The notes under the pieces are model-generated. The model searched no databases, was not told where the DNA came from, and saw only the letters and a list, made by a program, of their open reading frames with translations. From contig DOAQ01000048.1 in the NCBI GenBank assembly GCA_003506435.1, positions 1 through 64,000 of the forward strand: a stretch of DNA of 64,000 nt. Direction: 5' to 3'. This DNA comes from Prolixibacteraceae bacterium. GTDB lineage: Bacteria; Bacteroidota; Bacteroidia; Bacteroidales; Prolixibacteraceae. A program made the position numbers and the translations under genes. Below are positions 16,680-26,336 of the stretch, one piece after another (positions within the stretch are counted from its first letter, which is position 1; the number at the start of each line of letters is the position of its first letter).

Positions 16680-19376
16680 ATGAAAAAAAACAGATACTTA
16701 CAAATCCTGTCTCTGTCACTGATCTTATTGGTGTTCTGGTCTTGTCGGCAGGAAAATCAATTGGCAAAGGTTGAGACTTTAAAAACAGATTATACTGAAA
16801 ATCTTCTTGGCACTGACAATCCGAAGCCTCTTTTGTCGTGGCAAATGAACGACAGCAGTACCGGGGCGCAGCAAACGGCGTTTCAGGTGCTGGTGGCCTC
16901 ATCACCCGGTTTACTGAAAGAAGGCAAAGCCGATTTGTGGGACAGCGGTAAACAGGAAAGTTCGTTCAGCCGCATTCAATACAACGGCGGACCTCTGCAA
17001 TCGTGCAGCCGGTATTTCTGGACTGTACGCATTTGGGATCAGGATGGAAAAGCCGGTTCGTTTGCTGATCCGCCGGTCACGTTCGAAACCGCCTATCTTG
17101 ATGGATTGGAATGGAAAGGCCAGTGGATAACCAATACGGAAGATACCGCCTCACAGCCTTCCCCGTATTTCCGGAAAAACATTGAAACAAAAACCGGATT
17201 GAAACGGGCTACCGCGTATGTTGCCGGACTTGGGTACCACGAATTGTATGTGAACAATCAAAAAGTCGGCAACAGTTTTCTGGAACCCGGCTACACCCGT
17301 TTCGACCGTCGCGTATTGTATCTCACGTATGATATTACCAGTCTTTTATCCGAAGGAAAAAACGGAATTGGGGTGCTGCTTGGCAACGGCTGGTATAATG
17401 TCCAGTCGAAAGCCGTGTGGTATTTCGAAAAAGCGCCCTGGCGCAAATCGCCCCGCCTGCTGATGGACATCCGGCTGGAATACGCCGATGGTTCGGTTGA
17501 ATTCATTTCAACAGATAAAACCTGGAAATACAGCGAAGGTCCCATGCGGTTCAACAGCTTGTATGCAGGCGAAATTTACGATGCCCGCATGGATCTGGGC
17601 AACTGGTCGTCGGCTGATTACGACGATTCAGGCTGGTCCCCGGTTTTACTGACCGCAGCGCCGGGTGGTGTTTTATCGGCGCAGACTTCACCGTCGATAC
17701 AGGTTGTCCGCACCTTCAAACCAAAAGTACATACGTTGAACTCCGGACGATATGTTTTCGACATGGGTGAAAACTTTGCCGGAACTGCCACTTTAAAAAT
17801 AAAAGGAGAAAAAGGCACAAAAGTTACCATGCTATTTGGCGAACAGGTGAATAATGACCATTCGGTAGCCATCGAGATTATTGCCCGTCATACACGGATT
17901 CCAAAAGGTGCACTGCCGTTTCAAACTGATATTTATTATATGAAAGGAGGCGAGCAGGAAACCTACACCCTGCGCTTTACCTATCACGGCTATCAGTATG
18001 TTGAAATAAACACGGAACCAGCGGTTGATCTGTCGCAGATCGAGATGGAAGGTCTTTTCCTCAGTACCGGTTCCGACAGAGTTGGTGAATTCCGTTGTTC
18101 GAATGAGCTGTTAAACAAGCTTTACCGGGCCATGATCAATTCCTATTTGAGCAACTTCCAGAGCATCCCGACCGATTGTCCGCACCGCGAGAAAAACGGG
18201 TGGACCGGCGATGCACATATTTCCAGCGAACTGGGTATGTGGAACTTCAACAGCATCATGGCCTACCGCAAATGGTTGCAGGACCTGCGCGACGAACAAC
18301 GCCCGACCGGTGAACTGCCCGGCATTGTGCCGACTTCTGGATGGGGTTACCACTGGGGAAATGGTCCTGCATGGGACAGCGCCCTTCCGATCATTACCTG
18401 GAGTTTGTATCAATATTATGGCGATACAACTGTTCTTCAGGAAAATTACGAGGCGATAAAACGTTACGTCGATTACCTGACAACCCGCGCCGATAAAGGT
18501 ATTCAGCATATTGGACTGGGCGACTGGGTGGCCCTGACCAAAACTCCGGTCGAGCTTACATCAACGGGGTATTATTATTACGATGCGCTGACGCTTTCAA
18601 AAATGGCAGGCATCCTTGGAAATACAGAAGATCAGGCAAAATATGCAGCGCTGGCTGAAGAAATTAAAACGGTTTTCAACGAAATGTTTCTTGATCCGGC
18701 AACCAACCGGTATAAAGTACAAACACAAACTGCGTTGAGTTGCGCCATCTATCAAGGTTTGGCTCCTGAACAAGTGGTCGAAAATACGATTAATGATCTG
18801 ATTGCCTGCATCAACGCGAAAAACGACCATCCCGATTTTGGAATGCTGGGCAGCAAATATGTGCTGAATGTTTTGCGCGAATCGGGACATAACGATCTGG
18901 CGTATAAAATGATCAACCAGAAAGATTTTCCGTCGTGGGGATTTTGGATTGAACAGGGAAGCACTGCACTGCGCGAAGACTGGGACGGCAGCGAAGGTTC
19001 ACAGAATCATATTTTCCTCGGCGATTTTACTACCTGGTTTTTCAAAGCGTTGGGCGGTATCCAGATTGACCCGGAAAATCCTGGATTCGGGCATTTCTTC
19101 ATTAAGCCAGTGTTCATCGACGACATTTCGTTTGTCGAAACCAGCCATGAATGCATGCAGGGGAAAATAGTGTCGAACTGGAAACGGATTGAAGACAAAA
19201 TAGAAATGGAACTTGTTATCCCGGCAAATACCAACTCAACCTTTGATGTTTCTGCAGGGTACAAAATTGAAAGCATGACCGGAGCAAAGGGAGAAAACTT
19301 CGATACGAATTTTGAATCAAAAGCTATAAAATTAGTTGCCGGACATTATAAACTCATTTTAGGCAAAGCAGAGTAA
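16680..19376 (+). CDS. GH78 alpha-L-rhamnosidase (lipoprotein)
   Basis: An 898 aa enzyme predicted to release terminal alpha-L-rhamnose. It has a lipoprotein signal (LLVFWSC, Cys about 22). Beta-sandwich N-terminal domains (SWQMND; FRKNIETKTGLKRATAYVAG) precede the (alpha/alpha)6 barrel. The catalytic region shows TDCPHREKNGWTGDAH near residues 498-513, and GWGYHWGNGPAWDSALPI and WDGSEGSQNHIFLGDFTTW follow. A C-terminal beta domain closes the protein. Length and order are those of the Bac_rhamnosid family. It lies 28 nt after the first GH99-like gene and 23 nt before the second. Confidence 0.95.
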   Translation: MKKNRYLQILSLSLILLVFWSCRQENQLAKVETLKTDYTENLLGTDNPKPLLSWQMNDSSTGAQQTAFQVLVASSPGLLKEGKADLWDSGKQESSFSRIQYNGGPLQSCSRYFWTVRIWDQDGKAGSFADPPVTFETAYLDGLEWKGQWITNTEDTASQPSPYFRKNIETKTGLKRATAYVAGLGYHELYVNNQKVGNSFLEPGYTRFDRRVLYLTYDITSLLSEGKNGIGVLLGNGWYNVQSKAVWYFEKAPWRKSPRLLMDIRLEYADGSVEFISTDKTWKYSEGPMRFNSLYAGEIYDARMDLGNWSSADYDDSGWSPVLLTAAPGGVLSAQTSPSIQVVRTFKPKVHTLNSGRYVFDMGENFAGTATLKIKGEKGTKVTMLFGEQVNNDHSVAIEIIARHTRIPKGALPFQTDIYYMKGGEQETYTLRFTYHGYQYVEINTEPAVDLSQIEMEGLFLSTGSDRVGEFRCSNELLNKLYRAMINSYLSNFQSIPTDCPHREKNGWTGDAHISSELGMWNFNSIMAYRKWLQDLRDEQRPTGELPGIVPTSGWGYHWGNGPAWDSALPIITWSLYQYYGDTTVLQENYEAIKRYVDYLTTRADKGIQHIGLGDWVALTKTPVELTSTGYYYYDALTLSKMAGILGNTEDQAKYAALAEEIKTVFNEMFLDPATNRYKVQTQTALSCAIYQGLAPEQVVENTINDLIACINAKNDHPDFGMLGSKYVLNVLRESGHNDLAYKMINQKDFPSWGFWIEQGSTALREDWDGSEGSQNHIFLGDFTTWFFKALGGIQIDPENPGFGHFFIKPVFIDDISFVETSHECMQGKIVSNWKRIEDKIEMELVIPANTNSTFDVSAGYKIESMTGAKGENFDTNFESKAIKLVAGHYKLILGKAE

Positions 19377-19399
19377 TAACCATATATATTAATCACATC

Positions 19400-20599
19400 A
19401 TGAAAAGAAATAGTTTGTTTGTTTTTTGTTTGATTGGTCTGTCCAATTTTCTTTCGTATACGTCATCTGGTAATAATAAAGGTGCGGATACAAAGGGGAA
19501 AAATAATTATGTCGTTGCTGCATACATCTGGCCATCGTGCCACCACGACGAACGTTTTGGCGATATGCTGTGGCCCGAAGGTACCGGCGAATGGGAAATT
19601 ATAAAAAAAGGGAATCCCCGTTTCGCAGGGCACTATCAGCCGCGTTTGCCATTGTGGGGTTATGAAATGGACAATGACCCGAAGGTGATGGAAAAATGGA
19701 TTGAAGCGGCCACCAGCCACGGAGTAAATACTTTTGTTTTCGACTGGTATTGGTATGATGAGGGGCCTTTTCTGGAAAGCACCATTAATGATGGATTCCT
19801 GAAGGCGAAAAACAATTCAAAAATGCAGTTTTATATCATGTGGGCCAACCACGATGTTAAGCATAACTATTGGAATGTGCATAAATTCAAGGACGATACA
19901 TCGATTCTTTGGAACGGAGCAGTAGATTGGGACAACTTCAAAATTATTGTGGATAGGGTAATCAATCAATACTTTAAACAGCCCAACTATTTAAAATTTG
20001 ACGGGCAGCCGGTATTTTCGGTGTTTAGCATTGGCAAGTTGATGGAAAGTTTCGGCGGTAGCTTGGAAGAAACCCGTAAAGCGCTGGATTATTTCAGGGA
20101 AGAAGTAAAAAAAGCCGGATTCCCGGGCTTGCATATCCAGTGGAACCAAGGTGGCGGTTCAATTATGTCGAAAGAAGCAGCCGCTCAGTTTTCTGACAAG
20201 GTAGCCCAAATGGGCTTCAACAGCGTGGCAATGTATAATATGGGAGGGTTTAATGAAGATTACCTGGTTTATGGGAATAACTCAAGAAAAATAAGAGCTC
20301 AAATGGACTCAATTCTGAATGTCCCAGTGTTCCCTTGTGTTTCAATTGGGTGGGACGATACTCCCAGGTTTCCCGCAAAAGGGATGAAGGATGTGTTACA
20401 TTATCATAACACGCCAACCAGTTTTGAAAATTTGCTCTCGAAAGCGAAAGAGTATGCCGACAGTCATCCGGAGCAACCCAAACTGATTACCATCAACGCA
20501 TGGAACGAGTGGGTGGAAGGTAGTTACCTGTTACCCGACATGCTAAACGGATTCGGATACCTGGAAGCCGTAAAAAAGGTGATGTGTAACGAAAAATGA
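19400..20599 (+). CDS. GH99-like (WbsX-type) secreted protein, second copy
   Basis: A 399 aa paralogue of the product at 15440. Shared landmarks are VVAAYIWPSCHHDER, GVNTFVFDWYWYDEG, YIMWANHDV, KLMESFGGSLEETRKALDYF and ITINAWNEWVEGSYLLPD. The N-terminus is a signal-like hydrophobic stretch, but the lipobox Cys of the first copy is missing, so it is probably released into the periplasm. It also has a different central segment (HIQWNQGGGS). The two copies bracket the first GH78 gene, suggesting duplication followed by divergence in substrate position or cell location. Confidence 0.85.
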   Translation: MKRNSLFVFCLIGLSNFLSYTSSGNNKGADTKGKNNYVVAAYIWPSCHHDERFGDMLWPEGTGEWEIIKKGNPRFAGHYQPRLPLWGYEMDNDPKVMEKWIEAATSHGVNTFVFDWYWYDEGPFLESTINDGFLKAKNNSKMQFYIMWANHDVKHNYWNVHKFKDDTSILWNGAVDWDNFKIIVDRVINQYFKQPNYLKFDGQPVFSVFSIGKLMESFGGSLEETRKALDYFREEVKKAGFPGLHIQWNQGGGSIMSKEAAAQFSDKVAQMGFNSVAMYNMGGFNEDYLVYGNNSRKIRAQMDSILNVPVFPCVSIGWDDTPRFPAKGMKDVLHYHNTPTSFENLLSKAKEYADSHPEQPKLITINAWNEWVEGSYLLPDMLNGFGYLEAVKKVMCNEK

Positions 20600-20651
20600 C
20601 CTTGGTGAATTTTTCGGATAACAAATAGATTTATCTTAAAAAAACAAGCAC

Positions 20652-20966
20652 ATGGAACGAAAAGCTTTTAAAATGCATCTCAACGAAGGTCAAAAAGAAG
20701 AATACAAAAAACGGCACGACGAAATCTGGCCGGAACTGAAAAAACTGCTGAAAGACGCGGGAGTCAGTGAATATTCCATTTTTCTCGATGAGGAAACAAA
20801 TACGCTTTTTGCTTTTCAGAAGGTCCGTGGCGATGGCGGTTCACAGGATTTGGGGCAAACAGAAATTGTAAAAAAATGGTGGGCTTTTATGTCCGACATC
20901 ATGAAATCGAACCCCGATAATTCGCCCGTTACTGTGCCGCTTGACGAAGTTTTTTATATGGAATAA
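20652..20966 (+). CDS. rhaM: L-rhamnose mutarotase
   Basis: A 104 aa member of the RhaM (DUF718) family, which interconverts alpha and beta anomers of L-rhamnose so that the isomerase receives its preferred form. The catalytic His is in KKRHDEIWPELKKLL (His22). The C-terminal signature is KKWWAFMSDIM, followed by a short VPLDEVFYME tail. It is of full length, without a signal peptide. Its place inside the operon directly supports L-rhamnose as the sugar. Confidence 0.94.
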   Translation: MERKAFKMHLNEGQKEEYKKRHDEIWPELKKLLKDAGVSEYSIFLDEETNTLFAFQKVRGDGGSQDLGQTEIVKKWWAFMSDIMKSNPDNSPVTVPLDEVFYME

Positions 20967-20988
20967 CAAACTATAATCTAATATCACA

Positions 20989-23736
20989 ATGAAACCAGTA
21001 AAACATTTAATTCGAATTTTTTCCTTGCTTGTACTTCTCAGTATGAGTGTTTCCTCGCTTTTTGCAAAAGCGCAGGTGGTAAAACTTGTTAGTGAATATC
21101 ATGTTAATCCGATTGGAATCGATGTTCAGAAGCCGCGTTTGAGCTGGCAAATTATTTCCGACGGTCAAAACGTAATGCAAACAGCGTATGAAATTAAAGT
21201 AACCGATCAGACCGCCAAAGGCAAACTGATCTGGACTTCCGGTAAAGTGGAATCCGATCAGTCGGTGAATGTTGTTTACGGAGGACCGGCGCTGAAATCC
21301 ATGCAGCGGGCTTGTTGGCAGGTGCGTATCTGGGACAACAATAAAAAGGTTTCGGTATGGAGCCAGCCGGCATACTGGGAAATGGGAATTCTCGAACCCG
21401 AAAGCTGGAAAGCTTCCTGGATTGGCAGTGAAGTTGGGCAGAATGTCGAAGGTTCAAAACCTTGCCTGTACTTCCGGAAAGAATTTCCGGTTGCCAAAAA
21501 GATTAAATCGGCACGTATTTATGCCACTTCCAAAGGACTTTATCAATTGTTTCTGAACGGGAAAAAAGTCAGCAGCGATTTGTTCACTCCGGGCTGGACC
21601 AGTTACAGCAAACGCCTTCAGTATCAAACTTACGACGTGACGGGTATGCTTCAGCAGAAAAACTTGATTGGAGCAATTGTTGGCGACGGCTGGTACCGGG
21701 GCAATATAGCATTTAAGGGACAGCATAGTTATTACGGCGATAAATTGGCCTTGTTGACACAACTTCAGATCACCTATTCCGACGGAACAAGCGAAATCAT
21801 TGGCACCGACGAAAGCTGGAAAGCAGCTAACGGCCCCATCATCATGTCGGATATTTACAATGGCGAAACCTACGATGCACGGAAAGAAATGCCAGGATGG
21901 GCAAATATCGGATTTAACGACAGTAACTGGACGAAAGCTTCGGTGATCGATCAACCCAAGAATACGTTGATTGCTCCTCAGGGGGTTCCGGTTAAGGCGG
22001 TTACTGAAATTAAACCGGTAAAATTGATTACTACCCCAAAAGGTGAAACAGTTTTAGACATGGGTCAAAATATGGTTGGCTGGGTGCGTCTGAAAGTACA
22101 AGGTAAAAAAGGCGATCAGGTTACTATAAAATTTGCTGAAGTTTTAGATAAGGAAGGTAATTTCTACACCGATAACCTGCGTGCGGCCAAATGTACCGAT
22201 GTATATATTCTGAAGGGCGAAGGTGAAGAAATATATGAACCGCATTTTACGTTTCACGGTTTCCGTTTTGTAAAGATCGAAGGATTCCCCGGAACGCCTG
22301 CTTTGGATAACATTACCGGGGTGGTAATTCATTCGGATATGCCGCAAACTGGTTCGTTTGCATGTTCAGAGCCGTTAATCAATCAGTTACAACACAATAT
22401 TCAATGGGGACAACGGGGCAATTTTCTGGATGTTCCGACCGACTGTCCACAGCGTGACGAACGTTTGGGCTGGACCGGCGATGCACAGGTTTTCAGCATG
22501 ACAGCGGCATTTAATTTCGATGTGGCCGCCTTCTATACCAAATGGATGAAAGATGTAGCTGCCGACCAGCTTCCCGACGGCAAAGTTCCGCATGTGATCC
22601 CCGATGTTCTGAAAGGAGCCGGCGGTTCAACAGCATGGGCTGATGCCTCGATCATCGTTCCGTGGACTGTTTACCGCATCTATGGTGATAAACGTATTCT
22701 GGAAGAGCAGTATGCAAGCATGAAAGCTTGGGTTGAATACATGAAAAACCGGGCAGGAGAAGACAATCTCTGGACGGGTGATATTCATTACGGCGACTGG
22801 CTGGCTTTTGCAAGTACCCGTTCCGATTATACCGGTGCAACCACTGAAAAAGACCTGATTGCCACGGCTTATTATTGTTACTCATCAAAGTTGCTGAGTA
22901 AAATTGCCGGAATAATTGGAAATAAAGCAGATGCCGATAAATATGACGCATTGGCAAAGAATATCAAAAAAGCGTTCATTGCTGAGTTTGTTACTCCGAA
23001 CGGAAGGCTGGTATCGCATACGCAGACTGCCTATGCTTTAGCGCTTTCGTTTGATCTGTTGCCTGAAAATATAAAAGAAAAAGCAGCTACTTATTTTGCT
23101 GATGATGTAAAAAAATTCAAGCACCTTACCACTGGTTTCGTTGGAGCACCGTTGGTATGCAGTACCTTGTCGGCTATTGGTTGCGACGATCTGGCCTTCA
23201 TGCTGTTGACCCGGAAAGAATATCCGTCGTGGTTGTATCCGGTAACACAGGGAGCAACTACTATATGGGAACGTTGGGACGGACAAAAACCCGATGGTAC
23301 CTTCCAGAATGTAGGAATGAACAGTTTTAACCATTATGCCTACGGGGCAATCGGCGAATGGATGTATGGTCATGTGGCCGGAATGAATATTGATCCTGAA
23401 AAACCCGCGTACAAGCATATCCTTTTTAACCCTCATACAGGTGGCGGACTGACCAATGCCAGCGCTGAATTTTCGTCAATGTACGGTTTGGTAAAATCGG
23501 CATGGAAATTCGACGGAGAAGACTTTGTATACGAAATAGCAGTTCCTGTAAATGCAACTGCAACGGTAACACTGCCGCAGGCAAAAACCACACAACTGAC
23601 TGTAAATTCACTGCCATTGAATGAGGAGATGAAAAACGGGATGCAGGAATCAACCGATGCAGTTGTACTGAAACTGGGTTCGGGAAACTATCAGTTCCGT
23701 TACCCCGCTGCCGGTTTAAAAACGAAAACAAAATAA
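20989..23736 (+). CDS. GH78 alpha-L-rhamnosidase, second copy
   Basis: A 915 aa secreted GH78 enzyme with a Sec signal peptide (cleavage near the AKA at 26-28). Domains follow the family order: an N-terminal Ig-like domain (NPIGIDVQKPRLSWQI), a carbohydrate-binding-like sandwich (YRGNIAFKG, DIYNGETYDARKEM), then the (alpha/alpha)6 barrel with VPTDCPQRDERLGWTGDAQ near 481-499. Later comes GATTIWERWDGQKPDG, then the C-terminal beta domain. It differs clearly from the first copy in the catalytic motif (QRDERLGW versus HREKNGW), so the two probably prefer different rhamnosides. Confidence 0.95.
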   Translation: MKPVKHLIRIFSLLVLLSMSVSSLFAKAQVVKLVSEYHVNPIGIDVQKPRLSWQIISDGQNVMQTAYEIKVTDQTAKGKLIWTSGKVESDQSVNVVYGGPALKSMQRACWQVRIWDNNKKVSVWSQPAYWEMGILEPESWKASWIGSEVGQNVEGSKPCLYFRKEFPVAKKIKSARIYATSKGLYQLFLNGKKVSSDLFTPGWTSYSKRLQYQTYDVTGMLQQKNLIGAIVGDGWYRGNIAFKGQHSYYGDKLALLTQLQITYSDGTSEIIGTDESWKAANGPIIMSDIYNGETYDARKEMPGWANIGFNDSNWTKASVIDQPKNTLIAPQGVPVKAVTEIKPVKLITTPKGETVLDMGQNMVGWVRLKVQGKKGDQVTIKFAEVLDKEGNFYTDNLRAAKCTDVYILKGEGEEIYEPHFTFHGFRFVKIEGFPGTPALDNITGVVIHSDMPQTGSFACSEPLINQLQHNIQWGQRGNFLDVPTDCPQRDERLGWTGDAQVFSMTAAFNFDVAAFYTKWMKDVAADQLPDGKVPHVIPDVLKGAGGSTAWADASIIVPWTVYRIYGDKRILEEQYASMKAWVEYMKNRAGEDNLWTGDIHYGDWLAFASTRSDYTGATTEKDLIATAYYCYSSKLLSKIAGIIGNKADADKYDALAKNIKKAFIAEFVTPNGRLVSHTQTAYALALSFDLLPENIKEKAATYFADDVKKFKHLTTGFVGAPLVCSTLSAIGCDDLAFMLLTRKEYPSWLYPVTQGATTIWERWDGQKPDGTFQNVGMNSFNHYAYGAIGEWMYGHVAGMNIDPEKPAYKHILFNPHTGGGLTNASAEFSSMYGLVKSAWKFDGEDFVYEIAVPVNATATVTLPQAKTTQLTVNSLPLNEEMKNGMQESTDAVVLKLGSGNYQFRYPAAGLKTKTK

Positions 23737-23771
23737 TGCAGGAATAGTACTAAATAAAATAGTTCGCTTAA

Positions 23772-25040
23772 ATGAGTAAAAAAGAATTAATCGAAAAGGC
23801 GTATCAGATAGCCAAAGAGCAATATGCCGCATTGGGAGTGAACACCGATGCTATACTGAAGAAAATGAATGAGGTAAAAATTTCGCTTCATTGCTGGCAA
23901 ACCGACGATGTGGGCGGGTTCGAAACGCCGGATTCAAGTCTTTCAGGCGGCGGTATCCAGGCAACCGGCAATTATCCGGGAAAAGCCACTAGCATTGCAG
24001 AAGTGCGTGCCGACCTCGAAAAAGTTTTCTCGCTTCTTCCGGGTAAACAACGCCTGAACCTGCACGCTATTTACGGCGACTTTGCCGGTGAGCGTGTCGA
24101 TCGTGACCAGATTGAAGTGAAATATTTCCAAAGTTGGATCGACTGGTGCAAACAACAGGGAATCGGCATGGATTTCAATGCCACCTGTTTTTCGCATCCA
24201 CGTGCCGCCGACGGTTTCACCCTCTCAAGCAAAAATGAAGAAAACCGCAAATTCTGGGTTGAACATGTTCGCCGTTGCCGCGCTATTTCTGCAGAAATAG
24301 GGAAACAATTGGGAACACCCTGTGTGCACAACACCTGGATTCCCGATGGTTCGAAAGATACCCCGATCGATCGCAACGGACACCGTGTGTTACTGAAAAA
24401 ATCGCTCGACGAGGCGATGGCAGTTAACTATCCGAAAGAGCAGATGAAAGATGCTGTTGAAAGTAAACTGTTTGGCATTGGCGCCGAGTCGATGACGGTT
24501 GGTTCACATGATTTTTATCTGGGATATACCATTAAAAACAACAAGTTGATTTGCCTCGACAACGGGCATTTTCACCCAACGGAACAGGTGGGCGATAAAA
24601 TTTCAGCTTGCCTGCAATTTCTCGACGAAGTGCTTTTGCATGTTACCCGCCCGATTCGCTGGGACTCCGACCATGTGGTTACGTTGAACGAAGATGTGCA
24701 ATTGATTGCTTCGGAGATTGTCCGCAATAATTTCCTGAGCCGCGTAAACATTGGCCTCGACTTTTTCGATGCTTCAATTAACCGGATTGGCGCTTACGTA
24801 ATCGGTACACGGGCAGCACAGAAAGCATTTATGATTGCTATGCTTGAACCTACAAAAACGCTGCTTGAAATGGAAGAAGCGGGACGAAATTTCGAACGTC
24901 TGGCCATGTTGGAGGAATTGAAAACCATGCCTTTCAGCGCTGTGTGGAATTATTATTGCATGCAGGAAGGCGTTCCTGTGGGCGCTGATTACATTGCTGA
25001 GATTCAGCAATACGAAAAAGAAGTATTGGCAAAACGATAA
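23772..25040 (+). CDS. rhaA: L-rhamnose isomerase
   Basis: Cytosolic metal-dependent isomerase converting L-rhamnose to L-rhamnulose. The 422 aa length is typical. Diagnostic segments are ISLHCWQTDDVGGFE, LNLHAIYGDF, GIGMDFNATCFSHP, CLDNGHFHPTEQVGDKI (metal ligands) and IRWDSDHVV, and the C-terminal VGADYIAEIQQYEKEVL. It follows the second GH78 gene by 35 nt. In Bacteroides literature the same enzyme is also called RhaI. Confidence 0.96.
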   Translation: MSKKELIEKAYQIAKEQYAALGVNTDAILKKMNEVKISLHCWQTDDVGGFETPDSSLSGGGIQATGNYPGKATSIAEVRADLEKVFSLLPGKQRLNLHAIYGDFAGERVDRDQIEVKYFQSWIDWCKQQGIGMDFNATCFSHPRAADGFTLSSKNEENRKFWVEHVRRCRAISAEIGKQLGTPCVHNTWIPDGSKDTPIDRNGHRVLLKKSLDEAMAVNYPKEQMKDAVESKLFGIGAESMTVGSHDFYLGYTIKNNKLICLDNGHFHPTEQVGDKISACLQFLDEVLLHVTRPIRWDSDHVVTLNEDVQLIASEIVRNNFLSRVNIGLDFFDASINRIGAYVIGTRAAQKAFMIAMLEPTKTLLEMEEAGRNFERLAMLEELKTMPFSAVWNYYCMQEGVPVGADYIAEIQQYEKEVLAKR

Positions 25041-25074
25041 AATAAATACAGAGGTTTCCGGAAAAAATAAACAA

Positions 25075-25184
25075 AGTTTCACGCAAGTACGCTAAGGGAA
25101 TTCGCAAAGAAGTGAAAAGTATTTATTATGAATTCTTTAATCTTTGCGTTTTAGTAAAATTCTTAGTGCGATTTGCGTGAAACT
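25075..25184. repeat. Imperfect long palindrome between rhaA and the aldolase gene
   Basis: The ends AGTTTCACGCAA (25075-25086) and TTGCGTGAAACT (25173-25184) are a perfect 12-bp inverted repeat. Inner parts such as CTAAG, TCGCAAAGA and TCTTTGCG, TTAGTGCGA continue the symmetry imperfectly. The 110-bp element could form a long hairpin inside the operon mRNA. Sequences of this style (CTTTGCG/GCGTGAAAC) are scattered in Bacteroidota genomes. Confidence 0.6.
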
Positions 25185-25217
25185 GGTTTCTCAGGCAACT
25201 TCTTTATCGACAACAAA

Positions 25218-26336
25218 ATGGAACAAGGAGTAAAAGAACTAATTGAGATTTCCCGGTTTTACGGTAACAACCCGGAATATATTATTGCAGGCGGTGGCAA
25301 CACTTCGTTCAAAAACGAAGAAAAACTGTGGATCAAAGCCAGTGGCTCGTCGTTGGCAGTGATTGAAGAGGATGGTTTTGTTTGCCTTTCACGAAAAGAA
25401 CTGAAAAAAATTTCAGAAAAAAAATACAGCGAAAATTCTTCGGAACGCGAAGCACAGGTGAAAGCCGATTTGCACCAGGCCATTCTTTATCCTGAAAACA
25501 AACGTCCGTCAGTTGAAACTTCGCTGCACGAAATCATTAATTTCCCGTTTGTGGTACATACCCACCCAACACTGGTAAATGCCCTGATGTGCTCGAACAG
25601 CGCGCAGCTAACAACCCACAAGTTGTTTGGCAACGAGGTTTTGTTTGTTGAATACACTGATCCGGGATATATCCTTTATAAAAAAGTCGAAGCAGAAATA
25701 ATCAATTACCGGAAGGCGTACGCAGCGGAACCTGCCGTAATTTTTCTGCAAAACCATGGAGTTTTTGTAGGCGCCAACAGCATCACCGAAATCAGGTCGA
25801 TTTACGAGGGAATTGAGAAAAGCCTTCGCAATTGTCTTGCCTTGCCCCTGCCCGCAACGAAAGAATTGTTGGCAGAAAAAGATGCCGACCGTTTTGCCGG
25901 AATGCTGGAGAAATCTTTTGGCATCAATCCGTCTGGAGTATTGTTCTGTTCGAATGAGTTGATTCAGTCATTTGTCAGAAACAGTGAAACATTCGGAAGA
26001 GTAAATAAACCGTTCACCCCCGATGATATTGTTTACTGCAAATCGAACTATGCATTTTCTTCTTCCGACCTGAAGGAGATGGAAAATGTTGTGAAGGAGT
26101 TTAAAAATCGTTGCGGTTATTTGCCCAAAGTGATCGCTGTTCAGGGTGAAGGCATACTGGCGGTGGAAGAAAATCTGAAATCGGCGCAAACAGTGCTGGA
26201 AGTTTTTCAGAATTTGATGAAAGTGAGTTTTTATTCTGAGAATTTTGGCGGTCCGCACTTTATGACCCAACAGCAAATCGACTTTATCGATAATTGGGAA
26301 GTAGAAAATTATCGCAGACAAATTGCAAAACAATGA
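25218..26336 (+). CDS. Class II aldolase, probable rhamnulose-1-phosphate aldolase
   Basis: A 372 aa class II aldolase/adducin-fold enzyme. The zinc motif is in FPFVVHTHPTLVNALM (near residue 113) with a third His in FLQNHGVFVG. The early AGGGNTSFKNEEKLWIKASGSSL is the phosphate/substrate-binding region. It is longer than E. coli RhaD and resembles the aldolase half of the fused RhaEW-type enzymes. By place it should split L-rhamnulose-1-phosphate to DHAP and L-lactaldehyde. The frame opens at 25173 within the upstream palindrome; the ATG at 25218 (MEQGVKELIEISRFYG) is chosen because the longer N-terminus is repeat-derived. Its stop overlaps the kinase start (ATGA). Confidence 0.82.
   Translation: MEQGVKELIEISRFYGNNPEYIIAGGGNTSFKNEEKLWIKASGSSLAVIEEDGFVCLSRKELKKISEKKYSENSSEREAQVKADLHQAILYPENKRPSVETSLHEIINFPFVVHTHPTLVNALMCSNSAQLTTHKLFGNEVLFVEYTDPGYILYKKVEAEIINYRKAYAAEPAVIFLQNHGVFVGANSITEIRSIYEGIEKSLRNCLALPLPATKELLAEKDADRFAGMLEKSFGINPSGVLFCSNELIQSFVRNSETFGRVNKPFTPDDIVYCKSNYAFSSSDLKEMENVVKEFKNRCGYLPKVIAVQGEGILAVEENLKSAQTVLEVFQNLMKVSFYSENFGGPHFMTQQQIDFIDNWEVENYRRQIAKQ

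Noticed and set aside
25173..25217. Longer start of the class II aldolase
   Set aside because: The extra residues come from the right arm of the palindromic repeat; the ATG at 25218 begins family-like sequence.
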